Below are positions 44,273 through 52,698 of a stretch of DNA of 64,000 nucleotides, in pieces; position 1 is the first letter of the stretch; each line of letters begins with the position of its first letter. A model generated the notes under the pieces. The model searched no databases, had not been told where the DNA came from, and was given only the letters and a program-made list of their open reading frames with translations. The position numbers were made by a program, and so were the translations under genes. Origin of the DNA: Pseudomonadota bacterium (lineage in GTDB: Bacteria; Bdellovibrionota; Bacteriovoracia; Bacteriovoracales; Bacteriovoracaceae); NCBI GenBank assembly GCA_027487685.1, contig JAIYDC010000050.1:1-64000 (forward strand), written 5' to 3'.

Positions 44273-45513
44273 TCCCGAGTCCTTATAGAACTGTACACAG
44301 GAGCAAGCTCAGGAAGAAAGTCGAGAATTTTCTGGCCACGGTGTCGATCGAAGATGTCATTGTGTCGTTGGAATTGCCGGAATAAGTGGTGCTTTTCTGG
44401 GCCACGGAGGTAACCAACCATGCCCTTCAACCCTGCCACGAGTGGATCTCGCTTCATGGGATGAAGGTTATTCAAACCCTTTTGAACCTTAAGGGTGTAA
44501 GCCTCGATCTGTGCAATTGCTTCTTCGCGATAGGCCTCCGGGAGAACATGGGGCGAGAGATACTCTGGCTCAAAGAGGAAGTTAAACAGTGGGTGGGATA
44601 AAACTTTGCGGTAGCTTGCCATATATTCACAGATCTCTTCAATTCGTTTGATATTATACGCCTGAACGGTCACCTGAACCTGACAAGTTCGTATGTTATA
44701 GGCATCGAATTCGTTTTCGATGGTCCGGAGGTTCCTGTCAAACTCGGCCCAGTTCTGCGGGTAGCGGATAAACTCATTCGCCGTGCCCACTGCATCCATA
44801 GAAACGATGAGCACGACATTCTTGAAGCGGGGCCAAATCTCTTTTGCCTCTGGGGGAATCCTCGAGAGGTTCGTATTGTAAGAAAGTGTGATGTCCTTAG
44901 CGCAGTCTTCCTCTGAAAGTTTCCGAAGGAAGTTCCAGCAATCCTTAATCAGAAGGGGTTCTCCGCCGGCGAGATGGATTTTTCTAAAGTGATGACGATA
45001 CTGGTGCAGTTCTTCCCAGAAATGCGGAGATTCGAACCAGTTCATGTTCCGGTAGGGTGCCACGGCCTCTGCGCTTAAGAGTTCTGTGTATTCATCGAAG
45101 AGCTTCCGGCTGTTATAGGGAATACACATCCTGCAGGCCAGGTTACAAAGGTTGCCAAATCGCAGATCGACATACTGAAAAGTAGGCTGGGCATGAACTG
45201 GACGTTCATTTTCAGGAATCGGATATTCGCTATTTGCGATCATCCGAAAGCTCTCGGTTCCAGTATCCTCAATCTGCCAACATCGAGCGCAGGCACCACT
45301 TTTTTCATTACGATTGAAGCTCTGGCGAAGCTCCTGCATGGCCTGGGAATTCCAATGATTTAAAATAGAATTTGGTTCACTCGCCTTGAGAATGTTTCCA
45401 TTTTTATCTTTGGAGTAGGCATCCGTCGCGAGGCCAAAACAGCAATTATAAAAATAGCCGTGACCATCGACGAAGAGGTGCATCCATGGGAGTACGCAGA
45501 AGGAATCGCTCAT
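44269..45513 (-). CDS. N-twitch radical SAM protein, third copy
   Basis: A 414-residue paralog of the previous gene. I prefer the ATG at 45513, because MSDSFCVLPWMHL aligns with the start MNEAQCVLPWMHL of its neighbour; a longer frame begins with GTG at 45549. Twitch cysteines (YNCCFG, CARCW), core NLCNLACRMC and LAGGEPLL are present. The tandem pair overlaps by four bases and arises from duplication. First gene of the second radical SAM island. Confidence 0.87.
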   Translation of the reverse strand: MSDSFCVLPWMHLFVDGHGYFYNCCFGLATDAYSKDKNGNILKASEPNSILNHWNSQAMQELRQSFNRNEKSGACARCWQIEDTGTESFRMIANSEYPIPENERPVHAQPTFQYVDLRFGNLCNLACRMCIPYNSRKLFDEYTELLSAEAVAPYRNMNWFESPHFWEELHQYRHHFRKIHLAGGEPLLIKDCWNFLRKLSEEDCAKDITLSYNTNLSRIPPEAKEIWPRFKNVVLIVSMDAVGTANEFIRYPQNWAEFDRNLRTIENEFDAYNIRTCQVQVTVQAYNIKRIEEICEYMASYRKVLSHPLFNFLFEPEYLSPHVLPEAYREEAIAQIEAYTLKVQKGLNNLHPMKRDPLVAGLKGMVGYLRGPEKHHLFRQFQRHNDIFDRHRGQKILDFLPELAPVYSSIRTRE

Positions 45514-45583
45514 GCTCTCATCATAGCTATGATGATTTGTCGGCGCCACTCAATTCCCACAGGTCTCAATAGACGTCAAATTG

Positions 45584-46075
45584 CTAGAGACCGACTTTTT
45601 CAGGTGCCGGTAGCGATTCGAAAAAGCAGTTTAACTGCTGGATACCTTTTTCATTTTTTAAGAAAGCGGCATGGACCAGGTCGAGTCGACGGGCAAGTTT
45701 GCCCTTAATATATCCACAGGCATAGTCGGCCGAACGCGAACATAGGGCCCGGTCCGTGAGTTTTACGCAAAGATATCGAAAGAGTACCTTTTTTCCAGAC
45801 ACACAGATGACTTCCTGGCGATCGGCATTCAAGACGGCACGAAGGTAGAAAGGATCGGCGGCGTGCTCGCGGTCACAAAAGTCAGCAGCGTCGATCTGGC
45901 GACCCATACAATCGATTGTAGTGCCCGAGATAAGCTCGATGAGAGGTGAATCCGGATGGCCAGATTTACTGCAAACTGATTTCAGAGAATAGCGAGTCTT
46001 TTCAGTGACGGTAACGTCGTCCTGGATCACATGGGCGAAGGCAAGAAACGGAATCAGAATAATAGTAAAAATCAT
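45584..46075 (-). CDS. Secreted Cys-containing hypothetical protein
   Basis: A 163-residue protein with signal peptide (MIFTIILIPFLAFAHV). The mature chain has about eight cysteines (SVCSKSG, DCMGR, FCDRE, VICVSG, YLCVK, LCSRS, YACGY, LNCFF), enough for several disulfides. No family is recognised. It lies 70 bases upstream of the twitch gene pair on the same strand but separated, so a role in that island is uncertain. Confidence 0.55.
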   Translation of the reverse strand: MIFTIILIPFLAFAHVIQDDVTVTEKTRYSLKSVCSKSGHPDSPLIELISGTTIDCMGRQIDAADFCDREHAADPFYLRAVLNADRQEVICVSGKKVLFRYLCVKLTDRALCSRSADYACGYIKGKLARRLDLVHAAFLKNEKGIQQLNCFFESLPAPEKVGL

Positions 46076-46133
46076 GAAATGATTTCAAAAACTAAAGGGG
46101 TCTTAACAACCCTTATTTGTAGACCTAAAACAT

Positions 46134-46158
46134 CCCGGATCTGAAGATCAAATCCGGG
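46134..46158 (-). terminator. Hairpin after the glutamate dehydrogenase gene
   Basis: CCCGGAT / ATCCGGG stem (46134-46140 with 46152-46158) just past the stop at 46180 on the minus strand, with only a short U-rich tail. Probable but weak terminator. Confidence 0.45.
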
Positions 46159-46179
46159 GCGGTAGAAAAGCAGAAAAAT

Positions 46180-47439
46180 CTAGCCCGGCCACATTCCACG
46201 CAGCCTCATCGCACCTTCGATGCGCTGGAGCGATGAAATGAAAGCAGCTTGCTTCATGTTGACCTTGTGAGTTTCAGCATTCTTCCAAACCTTATCAAAC
46301 GCGAGCTTCATAATGTCATGGAGTTTTTTGTTAACCGTCTCGAGATCCCAGAAGAACATCTGTAGGCCCTGCACCCATTCAAAGTAAGATACGATAACGC
46401 CGCCTGCATTGCAGAGAATATCTGGAATGATCAGGCCTCCACGATCGGTGATGATATCAACCGCTTCGTGGGTGAGAGGACCGTTTGCACCTTCAGCAAT
46501 CATCCTGGCCTTGACTCGATGAGCGTTGTCCTTAGTGACGACGCCGTCGATAGCGGCAGGAATAAGAATGTCGACGTCGAGCTCCAAGAGTTCTTCGTTA
46601 GAGATGTGTTCGGCACCCGGTAAATCACGCAGATGGCGGCGCTGCTTTACCCATTCGATGCACTGAGGAATATTGAGGCCATTTTTGTTGTATATCGCAC
46701 CGGAAACGTCAGAGACAGCGACGATCTTAGCACCCTGTGCAAAGAGATCGTCGGCGGCCGGCATACCGACCTTACCGAAACCGTGGATCGCCACAGTCGT
46801 GCTGGAGCCGACAGACTTATTAAGTTTTTCGTAGGCAAAATTGATGCAATAAACGACGCCTTTACCGGTGGATTCGGCACGGCCTAAAGAGCCGCCGATT
46901 GCAATCGGTTTACCGGTGACCACACCCGGGATGGCATACCCGTGAAGCTGAGAGTATGTATCCATGAGCCAGGCCATCGTCTGCCCGTCAGTGCCGATGT
47001 CGGGAGCAGGAATGTCTTTATCGGGACCGATCATCATCGAAATCTCCGTCGTATACCGACGTGTAAGGGCCTGGAGCTCGGCGCGAGACATGTCATTTGG
47101 ATCAACTTTGATTCCTCCCTTGGCCCCTCCAAGAGGTAGTCCAACGAGAGCGCACTTGAAGGTCATGAGCATTGCTAGAGCTGCAGTTTCGGAAAGCGAG
47201 ACGTGCGGGTGGAAACGGATTCCGCCCTTGCCAGGACCAAGAGTCATATTGTGCTGAACACGGTAGCCTTCGAAAACCTTTACCGTTCCATCGTCGAGCC
47301 GAACGGGGACTGAAACTTGAAGTGCGCGTTTAGGGTACTTAAGGCGTTCGAGGACGTTGGGATCCATTTTCATCGTTGTGCCAGCCGATTCTAACTGGGA
47401 AAAAGCATCCTGAAAAAATGGAGACTCGAAGAGACTCAT
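46180..47439 (-). CDS. gdhA: Glutamate dehydrogenase
   Basis: A 419-residue Glu/Leu/Phe/Val dehydrogenase. GPGKGGIRFHPHVSLSE and the catalytic LPLGGAKGGIKVDP block (Lys about 112) define the substrate site; IHGFGKVGMPAA is the nucleotide loop. Length matches the hexameric small type that converts glutamate to 2-oxoglutarate and ammonium. Cofactor is not certain from the loop alone. The gene is monocistronic with a possible hairpin terminator. Confidence 0.93.
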   Translation of the reverse strand: MSLFESPFFQDAFSQLESAGTTMKMDPNVLERLKYPKRALQVSVPVRLDDGTVKVFEGYRVQHNMTLGPGKGGIRFHPHVSLSETAALAMLMTFKCALVGLPLGGAKGGIKVDPNDMSRAELQALTRRYTTEISMMIGPDKDIPAPDIGTDGQTMAWLMDTYSQLHGYAIPGVVTGKPIAIGGSLGRAESTGKGVVYCINFAYEKLNKSVGSSTTVAIHGFGKVGMPAADDLFAQGAKIVAVSDVSGAIYNKNGLNIPQCIEWVKQRRHLRDLPGAEHISNEELLELDVDILIPAAIDGVVTKDNAHRVKARMIAEGANGPLTHEAVDIITDRGGLIIPDILCNAGGVIVSYFEWVQGLQMFFWDLETVNKKLHDIMKLAFDKVWKNAETHKVNMKQAAFISSLQRIEGAMRLRGMWPG

Positions 47440-47518
47440 GGCAACTCCAATCGGTGAGGTAAAATTTAGTGTAATTAGTTTACTTGGAGAGGCATGTGGA
47501 GGCTAGAAAAAATCCGCC

Positions 47519-48406
47519 CTAGAACTGCTTGGCGTACAGCAGCATTGCCTCATCACTTTGGCTCTTTACCTCAGGATTTTTTTGGCTTGTAACACGGAAA
47601 AACACGTTCTCCACCAAACGCTGGTCAACGGTCGTAAAATAGCGGCCGGAGTTAGCATAGTAGTTGTACATGAAGCGGGTCCCCGTTGAGTCAAAGGACT
47701 TCTGGATGTTGACTTCCGTCTCGCCATTGACACCAACCCAGGCACGGGCGTAAGCGATCGGCCCTCGAATACCGATAATAACCAGACCCTGATCGACCCG
47801 AGGTTGGAAAATAAAACGAGTCTTTTTCCAGAGTGACACTTCCTTCTCCTGTAATGCTTCAGGAAGGTTTTTATCAACTCTAGAGCCTTTGTTGCTCTTT
47901 CGAAAACGAGCCTCCATCTCGTCGATGGTATCGACTTCGTTAGACGTGCGGAAGTTCTGATACCAGTTCTTCGGTGCGTCCTTGATCGGCTGCTCTCCGC
48001 GCTGGCGCAGGTAGCGCATGTAGCGCTCCTTAAAGTACTCAAACTTCTCTTCTGGCGTTGGGACAAAAAAGGTGGAACCGGCCAGGGTTGAGTCGAGACC
48101 ATACTGGTCAGCAAACTGCTGATTCTCGTTCCAGATGCGAAGCTGATTACGAGACCGAACCACTTCCCGACCATTATCCGAAGCAACGTACTGTTGATAA
48201 AATGAGAGCTCGTTGTCGACAGGCCTTACGATGACGTCGTCATCCGGCACATAACTCGAAGGTTTGCGCATCACATAGGTATCCGGCTTGAGGGTCGCTG
48301 GGGTGACTTGCCCCTGAACAAGGCTTGAGCCAAGGATGAGAGCAGCACCAACAAGGTGTCGAATTGTTTGATAGTTCTGTAAGTCTGACCAAAGTTTCAA
48401 CAGCAT
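47519..48406 (-). CDS. Secreted hypothetical protein, 295 residues
   Basis: After a long N-terminal region with a signal-like segment (HLVGAALILGSSLVQG, about 18-33) the protein has charged helices (VDNELSFYQQYVASDN; FEYFKERYMRYLRQRG) and a C-terminal beta-rich part (QGLVIIGIRGPIAYARAWVG). No family recognised. The Met at 48406 gives a long n-region; an inner start is possible. Monocistronic, divergent from 48587. Confidence 0.5.
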   Translation of the reverse strand: MLLKLWSDLQNYQTIRHLVGAALILGSSLVQGQVTPATLKPDTYVMRKPSSYVPDDDVIVRPVDNELSFYQQYVASDNGREVVRSRNQLRIWNENQQFADQYGLDSTLAGSTFFVPTPEEKFEYFKERYMRYLRQRGEQPIKDAPKNWYQNFRTSNEVDTIDEMEARFRKSNKGSRVDKNLPEALQEKEVSLWKKTRFIFQPRVDQGLVIIGIRGPIAYARAWVGVNGETEVNIQKSFDSTGTRFMYNYYANSGRYFTTVDQRLVENVFFRVTSQKNPEVKSQSDEAMLLYAKQF

Positions 48407-48586
48407 GATATCCCCTGTAAAGACCTAACCATCTGAAATTCCATTTAAATCCGAGTCTGGTCTCTGTTTCTTACCTGTTATTCAGCAAGTAAAATGCCAA
48501 TGGGGATTGTAAAAGATTCAAGTGCGACGCAGTGCAAGGCAATATTGTGGTAAAAGGATCCCACCAACCACCCAGGAGGAGACAAC

Positions 48587-49420
48587 ATGAAGGGAATACT
48601 TTTACTAGCTGCGATAGCTATCTCAGCGCCGGCCTTTGCTAACATCTGCGAAGTCGATTTGATCGACCTGCGCTCAAACCGTTTGATCTCGCGCATTCGT
48701 GCCGATGACTTTGGCGACAATTGCCGGGAAGGAATGAAGTCGTGTCGTTTTGAAATTCGGCAGCGAGGCCTCCACGGTCGCGCAGACTGCGTTCGAGTAG
48801 AAGGCCGCTTCCCGGATCGTGATAATCGCCCTCTCCCCGATTACGATCCAATCCCTAGACCGAATCCGCGTCCACTTCCGGACTACGATCAGCGTCCAAT
48901 TCCTAGCAGTGCTGCTCGCCGCCTCATAAATAACGGTGAGACAGTTATCTATGCAAACCGCTACTTCAGAGTGTTGGGTGTAAGCTTCGACGGTCGCTTC
49001 GCTCTTCAGTCGATGGACGGATACAACACGATTAGCAACAATATTCCTCGGGAGCAGCTATCCGTAACGAACGGTTGTAATTTGGGGATTTGCGTTAGCG
49101 AAACTACAATCCAAACGACTTCGGCGCGCTATGCCCGGGTTGTCGCCTTGTCATTCAACGATCAGTTTGTCACTCAGTCTATGGACGGCTACAACGTCCT
49201 ATCGAGCAATGTCGATCGGCGCCAGATTGCAGAGACAAAAGGGTGCGTTTCGTCCTCATACGCACAGGTCTGCGTCGGGAACCAGGTCATTGATCAATTC
49301 AATCGCTACATGACTGTCGTCGGCGTTCAGCTCGACGGCCGCGTGGTTCTTCGTTCAACCGACGGCTACAATGTTCTTTCGGCGAACATAGACCCAACTC
49401 GCCTCGTTATTACTCGTTAA
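48587..49420 (+). CDS. Secreted protein with three internal repeats
   Basis: A 277-residue protein with a clear signal peptide (MKGILLLAAIAISAPAFA-N) and a strong AGGAGG Shine-Dalgarno at about 48574. A Pro/Asp/Arg-rich linker contains RPLPDYD twice (about residues 82-104). Three repeats of about 55-65 residues follow, each with a 'V-x-V-x(3)-GR/Q-x-V/A-L/T-Q/R-S-M/T-DGYN-x-hS-x-N' core (QSMDGYNTIS, QSMDGYNVLS, RSTDGYNVLS). I do not recognise the fold; small beta-barrel-like repeats are likely. Confidence 0.6.
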   Translation: MKGILLLAAIAISAPAFANICEVDLIDLRSNRLISRIRADDFGDNCREGMKSCRFEIRQRGLHGRADCVRVEGRFPDRDNRPLPDYDPIPRPNPRPLPDYDQRPIPSSAARRLINNGETVIYANRYFRVLGVSFDGRFALQSMDGYNTISNNIPREQLSVTNGCNLGICVSETTIQTTSARYARVVALSFNDQFVTQSMDGYNVLSSNVDRRQIAETKGCVSSSYAQVCVGNQVIDQFNRYMTVVGVQLDGRVVLRSTDGYNVLSANIDPTRLVITR

Positions 49421-49696
49421 GTATCTCTGCCGCTGGGCCCCTTTTGCGGTCTGGCGGCTTTCCTAATTTTTTACTGACATTAAATCCCAGAAGATGATTC
49501 AAACGAGGGAGCAAAGACTAGTTAGTTATTCAAAATATCCAGTCTCAGAAGAGCATAGCGGTTATTAGGTCTCAAGCGGGAAGTTGCTTATCTGGGAAAC
49601 TGATAAAACCTTGGACAGCCATCGGCACCATCGATCGACTCGCCTCGTCGCAGTCCTCTCCAGTGACCGAGGCGAGCATTTAGAATTCCGCACTTT

Positions 49697-50281
49697 TTAA
49701 ATATCGGATTTTTGACAGTTTTGGTTTTTCTCCCAAGCGCCCCGCTTAAGCTCGTACCGAACGGCCATTTTCTCTGGTCCCAGAAAAGACTCGTAGAGGT
49801 ACTCGCTCACGAACCGTAGACCAACCTTCTCCATCACACCTCGAGAAGCAACATTACTCTTCATCGTGACAGCAAAAACCGAGTCGAGGCCGTAGCCCCG
49901 GAAGCCGAACTCGATCAGTACTCGTGAGACCTCAGTCGCGAAACCCTTGCGCCAGAACTTCTGTTTGAGCCGGTAGCCAAGTTCTATGTTCCGAACGTCA
50001 TCAGGGGTCGATTTATCAGGACGGAAATGGAACCAACCCAGAAACTCCCCACTATCCTTGCGCAACGCCCACCATAACCCCAACCGGCCAGTGTGAGCGC
50101 GGAGAATCTTTTGCACTCGCCCCATTGCCACATTGGCTTCAACAACGCTTGTGGGCCTGCCGTCGGAAAGATAGCGCATCACCTCAGGGTCTTGGTCGAG
50201 TTCGTAGAAATACCTCGCCTCGTCCTCTCGGGGTTCTCGGAGAATGAGCAGCGAAGTTTCTAAGAAGGTATTAGAAAGCAC
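49697..50281 (-). CDS. GNAT N-acetyltransferase, RimJ/RimL type
   Basis: A 194-residue acetyltransferase starting at GTG 50281. The longer frame upstream adds residues that do not fit the family, and the GTG overlaps the stop of the preceding remnant (GTGCTTTCTAA), suggesting coupling. LREPREDEARYFYELDQDPEVMRYL, IELGYRLKQKFWRKGFATE and SNVASRGVMEKVGLRFV are typical RimJ/RimL blocks (acceptor and acetyl-CoA sites). Substrate may be a protein N-terminus or a small amine. Confidence 0.75.
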   Translation of the reverse strand: MLSNTFLETSLLILREPREDEARYFYELDQDPEVMRYLSDGRPTSVVEANVAMGRVQKILRAHTGRLGLWWALRKDSGEFLGWFHFRPDKSTPDDVRNIELGYRLKQKFWRKGFATEVSRVLIEFGFRGYGLDSVFAVTMKSNVASRGVMEKVGLRFVSEYLYESFLGPEKMAVRYELKRGAWEKNQNCQKSDI

Positions 50282-50790
50282 TGGCGGTCGGATCGCCACC
50301 ACAGGTGACAGGGAAATTTGGCCACACACTATAGCCCAGCTCAAAAGAATAAAAATGTTCCGGTGTCTGGCCAGGGTATATAGTTCTAAGTCCAAATATC
50401 CTTAGTTTGTTGTCATCGGACTTAAAGATTTTCGATATTTCTCTACTAGGCATGTATTTATAAAAAGGAGACCTCTCGAAATTTTGATAAATCTCGTTAA
50501 ACACGGCCGAACTAAACTAACACAGACCAGAGCATTCCCGTTTCTGATGGTGGTGTCACCATATCCAGAAGGTCCTTTGAAAAACTCTATCTCGCAAGGG
50601 GCATCGACATCATCAGGGCAATTAAAACGAGTGTGGATCTTGCCATTAAGAGTTATCTGGTAAGGGCTTACTCTAAGAGCGTCTCGCAGCCTCTCCGCAT
50701 CACTGCTAGATAAGGTGAGAGTAAGTTGCTCTCCAGATGGATCAAAATCTGGAACAACTTCATAAATGCCCCTAAAACTTAAATGATTGA
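50271..50790 (-). pseudogene. 5'-truncated, frameshifted coding remnant
   Basis: Behind the parB terminator the minus strand stays open for over 100 codons with coding-like content (GEQLTLTLSSSDAERLRDAL, KIHTRFNCPDDVDAPCEIEF) but has no usable start. After ALVCVSL the frame is lost and continues in another frame (NEIYQNFERSPFYKYMPS ... VTCGGDP) to a stop at 50271 that overlaps the GNAT start. I interpret it as a small gene with lost 5' end and one frameshift. A sequencing error or an unrelated short gene starting at 50504 cannot be excluded. Confidence 0.45.
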
Positions 50791-50794
50791 AACC

Positions 50795-50819
50795 AAAAAA
50801 AAGGCCCCGAAGGGCCTTT
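50795..50819 (-). terminator. parB terminator with UUCG loop
   Basis: Minus strand: AAAGGCCC, loop TTCG, GGGCCTTT, then T-run. A stable tetraloop terminator directly after the parB stop. Confidence 0.93.
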
Positions 50820-50824
50820 GAATT

Positions 50825-51664
50825 TTACTGAATCTGATTTTCGATGAGCTCGGCCATGAGTGCTTTCGCTTTCTCCTGGAGCTTCGGATCCTTCATCTGC
50901 GTCTTGAGAAGCTTCATCATTTTATCGACCGAGTCTTCCTTCTTACGCGGCTTTTCAATCTTCAACTGATCGATCACGCGCTTGAGCTGAACTCTCTTGG
51001 TGATTTCTCCCGACAGGATGTTATCCCGGATCTCGTTTTTAAACTCGTTCTTGGGAAGCTCGTCCCACTCGAGAAGAACGTACTTCTCTGTATTGTACTT
51101 CTTCGCCGCTTCCTTCAGTTCTCTAGGAAGTTTCGCGATCATGAGACAGCGATGAACCTCTGACTTAGAAATTCCTAAGGCGGCAGTGATTTTCCGCTCA
51201 GAAGTTCCAGTGAGTTTCTGGTAACCCATGATGGAATCAGCTTGATCGATGTAATGAAGATCCTCGCGCGCCTGGTTTTCAGAGAACTGAATCGCCATCA
51301 GTTCTTCTTTCGTCTTATTCTCGAGAATAAAGCACGGAGCTTCACTCATCTCAATCAAACTCATGGCGCGGAACCGACGCTCGCCGCAGATGAGGACGAA
51401 CTTATTTCCCTCGCGGTGGAGAACGAGGGGCTGAATCAGGCCATTGATCTTGATGTTCTCAGCAAGCTCCCTGAGGGACTCATCGTTGAACTTTGTCCGT
51501 ACCTGTTCTCGAACTTCGATCTGGTTCAGCGCGATGTTGGCGAGCTGTGCCCCCCGGAGGAGCTTCTGATCGTTAGCTCGTAGGATCTTTTCATCGATCC
51601 CCGATGTGATGTCTGTGACTTTACGTTCCCGCTTCGATACGCGGGGGGAAAAATCCTTGGCCAT
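50825..51664 (-). CDS. parB: ParB-family partition/nucleoid protein
   Basis: A 279-residue ParB. The CTP-binding N-terminal part has LRELAENIKINGLIQPLVL, GERRFRAMSLI and ENQAREDLHYIDQADSI; a helix-turn-helix follows (ERKITAALGISKSEVHRCL, about 150-170). The C-terminus is helical and Lys-rich for dimerisation. It is downstream of parA by 30 bases and ends at a UUCG terminator. A parS site was not found in this window. Confidence 0.9.
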   Translation of the reverse strand: MAKDFSPRVSKRERKVTDITSGIDEKILRANDQKLLRGAQLANIALNQIEVREQVRTKFNDESLRELAENIKINGLIQPLVLHREGNKFVLICGERRFRAMSLIEMSEAPCFILENKTKEELMAIQFSENQAREDLHYIDQADSIMGYQKLTGTSERKITAALGISKSEVHRCLMIAKLPRELKEAAKKYNTEKYVLLEWDELPKNEFKNEIRDNILSGEITKRVQLKRVIDQLKIEKPRKKEDSVDKMMKLLKTQMKDPKLQEKAKALMAELIENQIQ

Positions 51665-51694
51665 GGCCTCTCCTATTGATGATAAATCCGTTTA

Positions 51695-52471
51695 TTAATT
51701 GAGTCCGAGAGAATCCCAAAGAAGCTGATAATCCTGCTTGCCCTTTGAGTTGGTGGAGAACATGAAAACCGGCTTCCGAAGCGCGACTGATTCCTGCATG
51801 TCGACAAGGTTTCGGATCGTCGGGGTCACATTGAATGACTGAGAGAGTTCCTCGAGACGCTGGCGCTCGATTTTTCGACGAGTATTAACCATAGAAGGGA
51901 TAATCGAGAACTCTAGCTTAGGATTCTCAGTTTCCTTGATGATTTCAAACGTATCCATTAGCTCCTCGAGACCATCGATGGAGTAGTCCTGGGCCTGAGT
52001 CGGAATGAGAATCAGGTCCGAAGCGACGAGAGACATGATGAGTTCATCCCCCAGCATCGGAGGAGTATCGATGACAACGTAATCGAACTGATCTTCAATT
52101 TCCCTCAAGCGGAGCTTCAAGAGTCGCTCCTTGCGGCCGGCGTTCTTACGGACTTCACTCTCTGAGAGGATCAGGAGCTTGGCGAGATTTGCCATGTGCC
52201 GCGAGCTAGCGATGAGTCTTACATTTTTGTAGAAATCATACTCACCCTCGGCTTCAGAAATGATCTCGTCGACCTTTACGTCTCCAATCAACCACTCTGG
52301 AATGAGTGTCCGCTGGATGTTAACCCCAAGTGTCGAACTCAGGTTGGCTTGTGAATCGAGATCTATAGCGAGGACTCGGTGACCTCTATTGGCCAGATGG
52401 CAAACCAGCTGGTAGCACTGCATCGTTTTACCAACGCCACCCTTGTTATTACCAATCGTGATAATTTTCAT
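51695..52471 (-). CDS. parA: ParA-family ATPase
   Basis: A 258-residue deviant Walker A ATPase. NNKGGVGKT (residues 8-16) with the signature Lys, DLDSQANLS (switch I/Walker A') and VVIDTPPMLGDE (Walker B) are clear. ParA with ParB moves DNA or protein cargos along the nucleoid. No replication gene or gidAB is nearby, so this is either a second chromosomal pair or one acquired from a plasmid. Confidence 0.92.
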   Translation of the reverse strand: MKIITIGNNKGGVGKTMQCYQLVCHLANRGHRVLAIDLDSQANLSSTLGVNIQRTLIPEWLIGDVKVDEIISEAEGEYDFYKNVRLIASSRHMANLAKLLILSESEVRKNAGRKERLLKLRLREIEDQFDYVVIDTPPMLGDELIMSLVASDLILIPTQAQDYSIDGLEELMDTFEIIKETENPKLEFSIIPSMVNTRRKIERQRLEELSQSFNVTPTIRNLVDMQESVALRKPVFMFSTNSKGKQDYQLLWDSLGLN

Positions 52472-52698
52472 AACCTATCTCCTAAAAAAGAGTCTCCGAA
52501 AAGAGTCCGTGGTTAGTGGTCCTTTAAATGGTCCTATTCTTAAAAGTCTAGGAAAGCAGTCACACTTAGTCAAAGGCGCAACTCAAGAAAATTAAAAGTG
52601 TTTCTGCTACGCGGCCAAACCAGCGGCATTTGGCCCGACGCATCACAGCTAGGCTTGCCCCTTTCCACCTAGCGGAGTATTGTGGGGGCAAATTTTTG

